A stretch of 64,000 bases of DNA from Sphingopyxis sp. USTB-05 (GTDB lineage: Bacteria; Pseudomonadota; Alphaproteobacteria; Sphingomonadales; Sphingomonadaceae), in assembly GCF_023822045.1 (NCBI RefSeq), contig NZ_CP084712.1:868001-932000 (forward strand), in the 5' to 3' direction. Below, in pieces: positions 18,374-26,506 of the stretch; position 1 is the first letter of the stretch, and each line of letters starts with the position of its first letter. The notes under the pieces are model-generated. The model had not been told where the DNA came from. It saw only the letters and a program-made list of their open reading frames with translations, and made no database searches. Both the position numbers and the translations under genes were made by a program.

Positions 18374-19575
18374 CAGAGCGTCCAGTCCAGTTGAAGCCAG
18401 AATTTTTCCGTGTCGGTGGCAAAGCCGTCGGCGTCGTAATTGGCGTAGCGCGCCGACGCGGTGCATTTGCCGAGCTTCGCGCTCGCGAGCAGGTCGATCT
18501 CGTCGCCATAGGCACGGCTCGCCCGGTCGCTGCGATAGTCGTGATAGACGGCTTGCAGCGTCACGGCGTTCAGCGGGCCGACGGCCTTCCAGCTCCAACC
18601 GGCGCTTGCATAAAGATCGCGCACGCCGTCGGGCGGGGTGATCAGAAACTTGTCCGCCCATCCCTGAAATTTGAAGCCGGTGGCAAGTGGGGTCTGAAAG
18701 CTGGTCAGCGCGGCCCCGTCGTCAGCACCGAGTATCTCATATCCGGCGCCGACACGGGGGCCTCCGAGATCGGCGGTAATGTCGGCGAGCCAATAGTCGG
18801 CCGCATAGTCGCTGGGATTGCGGTGCCAGTCCGACTGGCGCGCATAGCTTAGCTGATAGGCGAGCTTGGCTTTGCCAACCGGCTGGCTGCCCTCGAACCG
18901 AAGGCCATAGCTCTGGCTCGACAGGCGATAGCCTTGCATCGCCGCTTCGTCCTGGTCGACGAGATAGGCGAAGGCGGCGAGTTTGCCCGCGGGTGTCGCG
19001 ACGCTGAGATTGCCGAAGAGATTGTCGCCCGACACGGCCTGTTGCCGCGCGCCTGCGCCGTCGATCCCCCAGATCGTCCGCACGCTCCAGGCATAGGCGA
19101 GGTCGGCCTTCACCCCTTTCACCGGCGCTATTTCGGCGCGCACGGCGTCGAAGCTCTGGCCGTTCTGGCGGAAGGCGACCGAGCCGACGAAGCGCTCATC
19201 ATCGAACGCGAGGCGTTGGCGTCCGGCCGTTAGTGTAAAGGCCGGCTGGCTGAAACGAAGCTGCGCGCGTGAGAGCGCAATATTCTGCGGATCGGCGATC
19301 AGCGGTCGCGCGGCGGGGCCGTGCAGCCCGTCGAAATAGTCGTCGGCGATCGCCACATTGCCTTGGCCTTCGATCAGCGCCGACCACGGACCGGACTTCG
19401 CTTCGATTCCGGCACGGACTCGAAGGGTGAGGGCATCGGCGTCCGCCGCGAGGCCGTCCTGACCAACGCTTTCATAACGCAGTCGCGCTTCGCCGAGCGG
19501 CTTCAGCGCGACGTCCTGCGCCTGCGCCGCCCCGGCTGGCGCGAGCGCCAGAAGCAGGATGAGGGTGCGGTCCAT
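18373..19575 (-). CDS. Outer-membrane porin, alginate-export-like, in the nitrate operon
   Basis: A 400-residue protein with a signal peptide (MDRTLILLLALAPAGAAQAQ) followed by alternating amphipathic strands typical of a beta-barrel, ending in an aromatic strand (FWLQLDWTL). The sequence style, including GRQRLAFDDERFVG and FKFQGWADKFL, fits the alginate-export/OprD-like barrel group. It lies 2 bases after narK and overlaps nirB by ATGA. Position suggests passage of nitrate or nitrite across the outer membrane. The fold assignment is moderate and the substrate is inferred from context. Confidence 0.8.
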   Translation of the reverse strand: MDRTLILLLALAPAGAAQAQDVALKPLGEARLRYESVGQDGLAADADALTLRVRAGIEAKSGPWSALIEGQGNVAIADDYFDGLHGPAARPLIADPQNIALSRAQLRFSQPAFTLTAGRQRLAFDDERFVGSVAFRQNGQSFDAVRAEIAPVKGVKADLAYAWSVRTIWGIDGAGARQQAVSGDNLFGNLSVATPAGKLAAFAYLVDQDEAAMQGYRLSSQSYGLRFEGSQPVGKAKLAYQLSYARQSDWHRNPSDYAADYWLADITADLGGPRVGAGYEILGADDGAALTSFQTPLATGFKFQGWADKFLITPPDGVRDLYASAGWSWKAVGPLNAVTLQAVYHDYRSDRASRAYGDEIDLLASAKLGKCTASARYANYDADGFATDTEKFWLQLDWTL

Positions 19576-19577
19576 GT

Positions 19578-20813
19578 TTAGATCCGCACGCCTTCGGCGG
19601 CACCCCATGTCGCGCGCCATTGGCCTTTGACGAACATCAGCCCGACGAGTGCGAGCAGCGCGAGCCCGGCAAAGATGTAGAAGCCGGGAGCAAAGCTGCC
19701 GCTCCACTGTTTCGCGATGCCGAGCGAGGAGGCGAGATAGAAGCCGCCTACGCCGCCCGCCATACCGACCAGCCCGGTCATCACGCCGATCTCGGCCGAA
19801 AAGCGCTGCGGCACGAGCTGGAACACCGAGCCGTTGCCGGTGCCGAGTGCGAGCATCGCGATGACGAACAGTCCGAGCGCGGCGGGAAGCGTGTCGGCCT
19901 GCGGTACGCCGGCCAGCGCAAGCGCCGCGACGACGAACACCGCCATCAATGCGCGCACCCCGCCGACCCGGTCGGCGAGCGCGCCACCCATCGGCCGCAC
20001 CAGCGACCCCGCGAAGACGCACGCCGCGGTGCAATATCCCGCCATCACGGGGGTCAGGTGGAACTGGTCGGTGAAATAGATTGGCAGCGACGCGGCGAGC
20101 CCGACGAAGCCGCCAAAGGTCACCGCGTAAAAGGCCATCAGCCACCAGGCATCGACCGTCTTCAGCGGCTCGAAATAATGAACGAGCTTCTTTGGGGCAG
20201 GCGCGTTCGGCGCGTCCTTCGCCATGGCGAGATAGATGAAAAAGACGATTGTCAGCGGGATGCACGCAAGACCGAGGACGGCATTCCAACCGAACAGCTT
20301 GGCGAGGCCGGGCGCGAACAGCGCCGCGAGTACGGTTCCCGAATTGCCCATGCCCGCGAGCCCCATCGCCTTGCCCTGATGCTCGGGCGGATACCAGCGG
20401 CTGGCAAGCGGCAGGGCGATGGCGAAACTGGCGCCCGCAAAGCCGAGGATGATACCGAGTGCCAGCGTCCCGGCGAAGCTGTGAACGCCCATCAGCCAAG
20501 CCGTGAACAGCCCGGCGATCACGATGATCTGGCTGATGGCACCCGCGCGCTTCGGCCCGATGCGATCGACGAGCAGGCCGTTGACGACGCGCAACACCGC
20601 GCCGGCGAGCGTCGGCACCGCGACCATCAGCCCTTTCTGCGCAGGCGTCAGTCCCAAATCTTCGGAGATTGCCGGAGCGAGCGGCCCGAGGATCACCCAC
20701 ACCATGAAGGCAAGGTCGAAATAGAGAAAAGCGGCGACCAGCGTCGGCCAGTGGCCGCTGGTCCAGAAGTTCGACTTGGGCGCCATCCCGGCGCCTCCGG
20801 TTGCTGTCGTCAT
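19578..20813 (-). CDS. narK: Nitrate/nitrite transporter, MFS NarK family
   Basis: A 411-residue inner-membrane transporter with about twelve hydrophobic segments. The NarK family is indicated by the first-helix region (WPTLVAAFLYFDLAFMVW), the loop VVNGLLVDRIGPK and a nitrate-signature-type motif (AGMGNSGTV). ATG 20813 is preceded by AAGGGGA. It is the first structural gene of the nitrate operon and follows the 250-base leader containing ANTAR-type hairpins and a terminator, so its expression should need NasT antitermination. Confidence 0.93.
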   Translation of the reverse strand: MTTATGGAGMAPKSNFWTSGHWPTLVAAFLYFDLAFMVWVILGPLAPAISEDLGLTPAQKGLMVAVPTLAGAVLRVVNGLLVDRIGPKRAGAISQIIVIAGLFTAWLMGVHSFAGTLALGIILGFAGASFAIALPLASRWYPPEHQGKAMGLAGMGNSGTVLAALFAPGLAKLFGWNAVLGLACIPLTIVFFIYLAMAKDAPNAPAPKKLVHYFEPLKTVDAWWLMAFYAVTFGGFVGLAASLPIYFTDQFHLTPVMAGYCTAACVFAGSLVRPMGGALADRVGGVRALMAVFVVAALALAGVPQADTLPAALGLFVIAMLALGTGNGSVFQLVPQRFSAEIGVMTGLVGMAGGVGGFYLASSLGIAKQWSGSFAPGFYIFAGLALLALVGLMFVKGQWRATWGAAEGVRI

Positions 20814-20837
20814 CGTCCGTCCCCTTGTGCGACGGGC

Positions 20838-20886
20838 AATAAAAAAGCCGCCAGGACGGCGGCCACGCGGGCGCATCCTGACGGCT
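20838..20886 (-). terminator. Leader (attenuation) terminator upstream of narK
   Basis: On the minus strand AGCCGTCAGGA (20886-20876) can pair fully, with one G-T wobble, with TCCTGGCGGCT (20856-20846), followed by a T run. A shorter alternative stem, GCCGCC/GGCGGC, uses the same 3' arm. It lies 25 bases before the narK start and after the NasT-type hairpins, the expected place for a conditional terminator. Confidence 0.85.
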
Positions 20887-20903
20887 TCATTGCCTGTTGG
20901 AGT

Positions 20904-20922
20904 GCAGGGAAAGGCTCCCTGC
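20904..20922 (-). promoter_or_regulatory. Third leader hairpin
   Basis: GCAGGGA and TCCCTGC form a 7-base stem with a 5-base loop between the ANTAR-type hairpins and the terminator. It does not fit the hexaloop pattern; it may be part of an alternative antiterminator fold. Confidence 0.4.
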
Positions 20923-20936
20923 CTGCCGCGCGGACC

Positions 20937-20990
20937 GGTCCCTCCGTTGGAACCGTAGCCGCTTTGTCTCGCCCCGGCATCCTTGCCGAG
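20937..20990 (-). promoter_or_regulatory. Tandem ANTAR-type hairpins (NasT target) in the nas leader
   Basis: On the minus strand, CTCGGC-AAGGAT-GCCGGG (20990-20973) and GGTTCC-AACGGA-GGGACC (20954-20937) are two 6-base stems closing hexanucleotide loops, 18 bases apart. Both loops have A at position 1 and G at position 4, the defining pattern of ANTAR-protein RNA targets. The intrinsic terminator lies about 50 bases downstream, and nasT/nasS lie immediately upstream. NasT binding should let transcription continue into narK when NasS is occupied by nitrate or nitrite. Confidence 0.85.
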
Positions 20991-21061
20991 TGCGTCAAGA
21001 CTGCCTGATTCGCTCTATCCGCGCAACCGGTTATTTCGCACGTGCAGCATAATCTCGAAAC

Positions 21062-22273
21062 CTAAGGAAGATCAGAGATATAGCTGTTGATATCATCGGG
21101 ATCAAAGGCGCGTCCGTCGAAGAAGCGGTCGCTGCCAAGCGTCAACCGGCCTTGGGTCGACCCCGCTCCGATCGGTTCATCCAGCCCGCCTTCAAGCTTC
21201 GAACTCGCACCGGGGAGAGGCGCGCCAGATCCGGCAAGGGCAGCACGATAAACATCGGGACGGAAGACATTGCTGGCCGCCGTGGCGGCCTGGTTGTCGA
21301 ATGCCATATCGTCCCAACGGACCATCTGAGAATAGAGCCACGCCGCCTGACTGCGCCAGGGAAAATTCGCTGCCTCGCGGTACTGGAACATGAAGTCTGG
21401 ATAGTGGATCGGCGCGCCACCCGGTACCACCCGTATGCGGTCGGTGATAGCGCGGAGTATGGCATCGCGCGGTGCGTCGAGATATTCGGGACGAGCCAAT
21501 ATGTCGGCGCTTTCTTCGGCAGCGCCCGGCTCAATGAAGTGCGCCGCTGCAGCGTGCAACGCGCGGACAAGCGCCTCGACAGCATCGCGCCGTTCGTCGA
21601 GCACCGTCTCGCGCATCGCGAGCACCTTCTCGACACCGCGTCGCCAGATCTGCGCCGTCGCGAGGGCGATATGGCCAACGCCTCGTTCGACCGCGATCGA
21701 GTTCCACGGCTCGCCGACACAGATGCCGTCCACTTCGCTCGCCGCTAGCGCATCGGCGGCAAAGGGAGGGCTGGTGACAACGATCTCTACGTCGAGATCG
21801 GGGCGGATGCCGACGCCTGCAAGCCAGTAGCGCAGCATATAATTGTGACTCGAATAGCGGTGTACGACGCCGAAGCGCAGCCGTTTGCCCGCCGCGATCC
21901 GCGCCTCGGCAACGTGCTTCAGGGCCGCGCCGATCAGGATCGGGTCGCCAAGTCCGTCGGCGAGGCCGACCTCCGACGCAAGCTTCGCCGAAAAGGTGAC
22001 CGCATTGCCGTTGAGCCCGAGCACGAAGGGTACCGCGAGCGGGACCGCCGGACGGTCACGTCCCAGCGTCGTCGCGATCGCGAGCGGAGCGATCATGTGC
22101 GCCGCATCGGTATGACCGTAGAGCAGACGGTCGCGGACTGTAGCCCATGTCATGTCGCGAATCAGTTCGAGCTTGAGGCCCTCCGTTTCCGCAAATCCCA
22201 GCTCGTGAGCGAGGATCGGCAGCGCGGCATCGACGAGCGGCAAGAATCCGATACGGATACGCTCGATGGTCAT
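21062..22273 (-). CDS. nasS: Nitrate/nitrite-sensing protein NasS
   Basis: A 403-residue protein of the NrtA/NasS periplasmic-binding-protein fold without a signal peptide, so cytoplasmic. It begins MTIERIRIGFLPLVDAALP, typical of the family. Other family stretches are DMTWATVRDRL near residue 40 and VDGICVGEPWNSIA near 190. In the known system NasS binds NasT and holds it inactive until nitrate or nitrite is bound. The start forms ATGA with the nasT stop. The nas operon leader begins directly after its stop codon. Confidence 0.93.
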   Translation of the reverse strand: MTIERIRIGFLPLVDAALPILAHELGFAETEGLKLELIRDMTWATVRDRLLYGHTDAAHMIAPLAIATTLGRDRPAVPLAVPFVLGLNGNAVTFSAKLASEVGLADGLGDPILIGAALKHVAEARIAAGKRLRFGVVHRYSSHNYMLRYWLAGVGIRPDLDVEIVVTSPPFAADALAASEVDGICVGEPWNSIAVERGVGHIALATAQIWRRGVEKVLAMRETVLDERRDAVEALVRALHAAAAHFIEPGAAEESADILARPEYLDAPRDAILRAITDRIRVVPGGAPIHYPDFMFQYREAANFPWRSQAAWLYSQMVRWDDMAFDNQAATAASNVFRPDVYRAALAGSGAPLPGASSKLEGGLDEPIGAGSTQGRLTLGSDRFFDGRAFDPDDINSYISDLP

Positions 22274-22851
22274 TCCATGTCTCCCATCAGCGCTTCGCTG
22301 GTCACGATCGCCTCCGCGATTTCCGAGATGCGACGGTTAGTGCGCATCGCCTGGCCGCGGAGCAACGCATAGGCTTCGGGCTCGTCGATCTGGCGCCGCT
22401 TCATCAGGATCGCCTTGGCCCTGTCGATCACCGCGCGCTCGGCCAGTGCGTTCTTGGCATCGTCCAGCTCGCGTTGTAGCGACGAAAAGGCTTGGAAACG
22501 TCGCACCGCCAGGTCGAGCACGGGCTTGATACGCTGCTGCGAAAGACCGTCGACGACATAAGCGGAAACTCCCGCGTCGATCGCAGCAAATGTGGACTCC
22601 GTATCGCTTTGATCGACGAACATCGCAATCGGCCGCGAAAGCGCGCGCGACATGGCGAAGAAATCTTCGAGCAGGTCGCGACTTGGATTTTCAAGGTTGA
22701 TCAGGACGACCTCGGGGGTCGCCGCCTCGATCTGCGCGACCAGAGGACCGGCGGGATCGATCAGCACGAGATCATCGAGGCCAGCCTCGCGCAGGCCGTC
22801 GGAGATGATGGCGGCGCGCGTCTTGCTTGTGTCGATGATCGCGATCCTCAT
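22270..22851 (-). CDS. nasT: ANTAR-domain antitermination response regulator NasT
   Basis: A 193-residue regulator with an N-terminal receiver-like domain (MRIAIIDTSKTRAA; the usual phosphoacceptor region reads VVLINLEN, so a canonical Asp is missing) and a coiled-coil linker near 115-135. The ANTAR domain is near 135-188, with the signature AERAVIDRAKAILMKRR and EAYALLRGQAM. NasT proteins bind tandem hexaloop hairpins in nascent RNA to prevent termination; such hairpins lie downstream at 20937-20990. Absence of the phosphorylation Asp fits control by NasS sequestration rather than by a kinase. Confidence 0.94.
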   Translation of the reverse strand: MRIAIIDTSKTRAAIISDGLREAGLDDLVLIDPAGPLVAQIEAATPEVVLINLENPSRDLLEDFFAMSRALSRPIAMFVDQSDTESTFAAIDAGVSAYVVDGLSQQRIKPVLDLAVRRFQAFSSLQRELDDAKNALAERAVIDRAKAILMKRRQIDEPEAYALLRGQAMRTNRRISEIAEAIVTSEALMGDME

Positions 22852-23114
22852 GATCGCGCCTTTACGCTGCAGCGCACAAATCTGCTAGCTGGTTTCTTAT
22901 TTGTGTATGTTTCAGGCTGGCGGATGACGGCTTCTTGAAATTATCGTCCGAAAGCTGACAGTCTCCAACCGGTCAGCATCTGTTTTGAACAAGCTAATCC
23001 GCGCATCAATCAAGCGCGCCTTTGGTTTGGACCCTTTCAGGCGCCTCACCTAGAAATCGCATCAACCTGGTCGCGTTTGGCGGCCGTTGGCGGTAATCGC
23101 AAAGGAGAGGCTTG

Positions 23115-24044
23115 ATGGATCCGGTGGCAATGGGGCGGAAGTTGGGCGAGGGTTTGCTTTCCTTTCCCGTGACGCATTTCGATGCAAACGGTGCATTTGA
23201 CGAAGCTCCCTATCGCGAACATTGCGCCTGGATGCTGGATCATGAACTTGCTGGCCTGTTTGCGGCGGGCGGTACCGGCGAGTTTTTCTCGCTGACGCCG
23301 ACCGAGGTCGTGGACGTCGTTCGTGCCGCCGTTGCCGAAGGGAAGGGCAAGGTGCCCGTCATTTCAGGCTGCGGCTATGGTACGGCTATCGCGGTCGAGA
23401 TCGCACGCGGCGCTGAAAAGGCGGGGGCCGATGGTCTGCTGCTGCTGCCACCCTATCTGGTCGGATCGAAGCAGGAAGGGCTCGCGGCCCACATCGAGGC
23501 GGTGTGCAAGGCCACCGGGCTGGGCGTCATCGTTTATAACCGCGACAATGCGATCCTCGACGATGAGACGCTGGCGGGCCTTTGCGATCGCAACCCCAAC
23601 CTGGTCGGTTTCAAGGATGGCGTCGGCGATATCGAACTGATGACACGCGTCTATGCCCGCATGGGAGACCGCCTGACCTACATTGGCGGACTTCCGACCG
23701 CCGAGACCTTTGCGACGCCCTACCTCACCATGGGCGTGACCACATATTCGTCGGCGATCTTCAATTTCATGCCCGAATGGGCGCTCGACTTTTACAAGTC
23801 GGTGCGCGCGGGCGATCAGACCGAGGTCATGAATCAGCTTCGGCAGTTCGTGCTGCCCTATATCGCGCTTCGTAACCGTGGCCGCGGCTATGCCGTGTCG
23901 ATCGTCAAAGCGGGCTGCCGCGTCGTCGGACGCGATGCCGGGCCGGTGCGCTCGCCACTTACCGACCTCAGCGCCGCCGAAGAGCAGGAGCTGCGCGCGC
24001 TGATCGAGCGCGCTTCGCCAAAGGCTCTTTCAGCGGCGGCTTGA
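23115..24044 (+). CDS. kdgD: 5-dehydro-4-deoxyglucarate dehydratase
   Basis: A 309-residue DapA/NAL-superfamily aldolase-type enzyme converting 5-keto-4-deoxyglucarate to 2,5-dioxovalerate with loss of water and CO2. The N-terminus ([19 protein letters not shown]) and [15 protein letters not shown] are characteristic. The Schiff-base Lys lies near residue 166 (VGFKDGVGD), and the catalytic Tyr is in [11 protein letters not shown] 23115 has AAAGGAG 8 bases before it. Its product is the substrate of the dehydrogenase at 32753-34348. No glucarate or galactarate dehydratase to feed it is in the window. Confidence 0.93.
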   Translation: MDPVAMGRKLGEGLLSFPVTHFDANGAFDEAPYREHCAWMLDHELAGLFAAGGTGEFFSLTPTEVVDVVRAAVAEGKGKVPVISGCGYGTAIAVEIARGAEKAGADGLLLLPPYLVGSKQEGLAAHIEAVCKATGLGVIVYNRDNAILDDETLAGLCDRNPNLVGFKDGVGDIELMTRVYARMGDRLTYIGGLPTAETFATPYLTMGVTTYSSAIFNFMPEWALDFYKSVRAGDQTEVMNQLRQFVLPYIALRNRGRGYAVSIVKAGCRVVGRDAGPVRSPLTDLSAAEEQELRALIERASPKALSAAA

Positions 24045-24061
24045 CCGGATTAGGCTGGGCC

Positions 24062-24952
24062 ATGTTCGAACTCAGCCAACTTCGCTGCTTCGTCGCCGCT
24101 GCCGAGGAACTCCACTTCGGCCGCGCGGCACAGCGGCTCAATATGACCCAGTCGCCACTCAGCCGGCAGATCCAGCTGCTTGAGCGAATCCTCGACGTGA
24201 CATTGCTCGAGAGAACCAGCCGCAATGTCTCGTTGACGCCTGCGGGGCGCGTGTTTCTGATCGAGGCGCGGCGGATCGTGCGCCTGGCAGAAAGTGCCTC
24301 GCTGTCGGCGCGCCGCGTCGCGAAGGGCGATGCTGGCAAGGTCGGTATCGGTTTCACCGCCGTGTCGGGCTATACGCTGGTTCCGCGTATCGTGACGCAG
24401 GCGCGCGCCACTCTGCCCAATATCGAACTCGAACTGCGCGAGATGGTGACCAGCGACCAGACCGATGCGCTGCTGACCGGCCTTATCGACATCGGTTTCG
24501 TCCGCCCGCCCGTTGAACGCGGCGAGTTCAACTCGATCCTCGCGCTCAGCGAACCGCTCGTCGTCGCGCTGCCGCTCGGCGATCCGCGGCAGGCGCAATC
24601 GGTGCTCGAACCTGCCGACCTCGATGACAAGCCGCTGATCATGTATTCGCGGCAGGGCGCAGGCTATTTTCATGACCTGCTGGCGCGTATCTTCGACGAG
24701 GCAGGCGTGTCGCCGCACTATGTCCAGCATGTGACGCAAATCCATTCGATGCTGGGGCTGGTACGCGCGGGGCTGGCCGCTGCGGTGGTCCCGCGCTCTT
24801 CGATGGGGCTGCATCCCGACGACGTGCAGTTCCGCGAGCTGACCACAACGCCTGAGCAGCCGGTCGAACTTTACATGGCTTGGCGCCGCGACAACGCCAA
24901 TCCGGCGACCGAACCGATGCGACGCCTGTGCATGGAGGTCATGGCCGCGTGA
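24062..24952 (+). CDS. LysR-family transcriptional regulator
   Basis: A 296-residue regulator with an N-terminal winged helix (ELSQLRCFVAAAEELHFGRA, then MTQSPLSRQIQLLE) and a periplasmic-binding-like effector domain. ATG 24062 starts 17 bases after the kdgD stop; the open frame extends a little upstream but overlaps kdgD. Its stop overlaps the GTG start of the esterase gene, so kdgD, this regulator and the esterase look like one transcript. It is the likely controller of the aldarate locus, sensing an aldarate or keto-acid. Confidence 0.93.
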   Translation: MFELSQLRCFVAAAEELHFGRAAQRLNMTQSPLSRQIQLLERILDVTLLERTSRNVSLTPAGRVFLIEARRIVRLAESASLSARRVAKGDAGKVGIGFTAVSGYTLVPRIVTQARATLPNIELELREMVTSDQTDALLTGLIDIGFVRPPVERGEFNSILALSEPLVVALPLGDPRQAQSVLEPADLDDKPLIMYSRQGAGYFHDLLARIFDEAGVSPHYVQHVTQIHSMLGLVRAGLAAAVVPRSSMGLHPDDVQFRELTTTPEQPVELYMAWRRDNANPATEPMRRLCMEVMAA

Positions 24953-26502
24953 TCGCCCGCCGCCAACTGATGGCGGGTGCGGGGGCGGCGATGCTGCTGC
25001 CGCCGGCAGCGTGGGCCAAGGGAGGCGGCGACCCGGTTGCGATGACGCGCTACGGCCGCGTGCGGGGCCTTCGCGAGGCGGGTGTGCTGGCGTTTCGCGG
25101 TGTCCGCTACGGCGCCGACACCGCGCCGCGCCGTTTCGAACGCGCACTCGCACCGACGCCTTGGCGGGGCATTGCCGACGCGACGGTCTATGGTGCGGCG
25201 GCGCCGCAGACCAAGGCCAGCGAGCGCATCAGCGAGGACTGCCTGTTCCTCAACATATGGACTCCGGCGCTCGACGGCGCACGGCGGCCGGTGATGGTTT
25301 ATCTGCACGGCGGAGCGCACGCACATGGGTCGGGGTCGGATCCGCTCTATGACGGCAGCAATCTCGTCCGGCGCGGCGATGTCGTCGTGGTGACGCTCAA
25401 CCACCGGCTCGCGGCGTTGGGCTACGCCTATCTGGCCCGGCTCGGCGGGCCGGCGGAGTCGGGCAATGTCGGCAATCTCGACATCATTTTCGCGCTGCAA
25501 TGGATCCGCGACAATATCGCCGGCTTCGGCGGCGACCCGGGCCGCGTGATGATCTTTGGCCAGTCGGGCGGCGGCGCGAAAGTCGTGACGCTGATGGCGA
25601 TGGAAGAGGCGCGACCACTGTTCCACAGCGCCGCGACCATGAGCGGTCAGCATGTGACCGCGGCCGGTCCCAATCACGCGACCGAGCGTGCGAAGGCGTG
25701 GATGGCAAAGGCCGGTGCGGCGTCGTTCGACGATTTGCGTACCTTGCCCGTCGAACGCCTGATCGAGGCGATGGGGATGGCCGATCCGCTTGAGGGGAAG
25801 GGCGAAATAAGCTTCACCTCAACGCTCGACCATCATGTCCTGAAGCGCCATCCCTTTTACCCCGGCGCTCCGCGTGAGGCGGCTTCGATCCCCCTTATCG
25901 TGGGCAATACCCATGACGAGACGGGGTTGTGGATCGCCGAAACGCTCAAGCGCGGCGACACCGACTGGGACAATCTGCCGACCCGGCTGGAGCGCGAGAT
26001 CGTCAAGGATGTCGACCCGGTGTGGCTCGCCGAACGATATCGTGCGCTCTATCCCGATCGGACGCCGGGGCAGATATTGCTCGCGGCATCGACGGCGGCG
26101 CGGTCGTGGCCGGGGCATCTGATCCAGGCCGAGGAACGCGCGCGAATTGGCGCGCCGACGTGGATGTATCAGCTCGATTTTCCGTCGCCCGAGGCGGGCG
26201 GCGTGCTTGGCGCATTCCACACGCTCGACATCGGGCTGGTGTTCGACAATGTGCAGCTTGCCGAGGCGCGCACCGGGAACAGCCCGCAGGCGCGGACGCT
26301 GGCTGGCCAGATGGCCGATGCCTTCGTTCGGCTTGCGCGGAGCGGCGATCCCAATGGCGGCTCGCTGCCCCTCTGGCCGCATTATGACCTGGACGCGCGG
26401 GCGACGATGATCTTCGACCGCGAGGTTCGGGTCGAGAATGACCCGCGCCGCGCCGAGCGCGAATTGCTGTCGGTCGCGCCCTATATCAAGCCGGGCGGCT
26501 GA
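24949..26502 (+). CDS. Secreted type-B carboxylesterase
   Basis: A 517-residue alpha/beta-hydrolase starting at GTG 24949 inside the LysR stop. The N-terminus (IARRQLMAGAGAAMLLPPAAWA) looks like a twin-arginine or Sec export signal. The carboxylesterase-B features are the oxyanion loop YLHGGAHAHGSG, SEDCLFLNIW, and the nucleophile elbow FGQSGGGAKV with Ser at about 206. The His (AFHTLDIGLVF) and acidic (GNTHDETGLW) regions complete the triad. Location in an aldarate/uronate-type locus suggests it releases an ester-bound sugar acid outside the cytoplasm; the substrate is unproven. Confidence 0.9.
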   Translation: MIARRQLMAGAGAAMLLPPAAWAKGGGDPVAMTRYGRVRGLREAGVLAFRGVRYGADTAPRRFERALAPTPWRGIADATVYGAAAPQTKASERISEDCLFLNIWTPALDGARRPVMVYLHGGAHAHGSGSDPLYDGSNLVRRGDVVVVTLNHRLAALGYAYLARLGGPAESGNVGNLDIIFALQWIRDNIAGFGGDPGRVMIFGQSGGGAKVVTLMAMEEARPLFHSAATMSGQHVTAAGPNHATERAKAWMAKAGAASFDDLRTLPVERLIEAMGMADPLEGKGEISFTSTLDHHVLKRHPFYPGAPREAASIPLIVGNTHDETGLWIAETLKRGDTDWDNLPTRLEREIVKDVDPVWLAERYRALYPDRTPGQILLAASTAARSWPGHLIQAEERARIGAPTWMYQLDFPSPEAGGVLGAFHTLDIGLVFDNVQLAEARTGNSPQARTLAGQMADAFVRLARSGDPNGGSLPLWPHYDLDARATMIFDREVRVENDPRRAERELLSVAPYIKPGG

Positions 26503-26506
26503 AGCC

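Noticed and set aside
21000..21061. Sigma-54 or NtrC site for the nas operon
   Set aside because: No GG-N10-GC element at the right spacing and no TGCAC-type palindrome pair was found; the promoter could not be placed.
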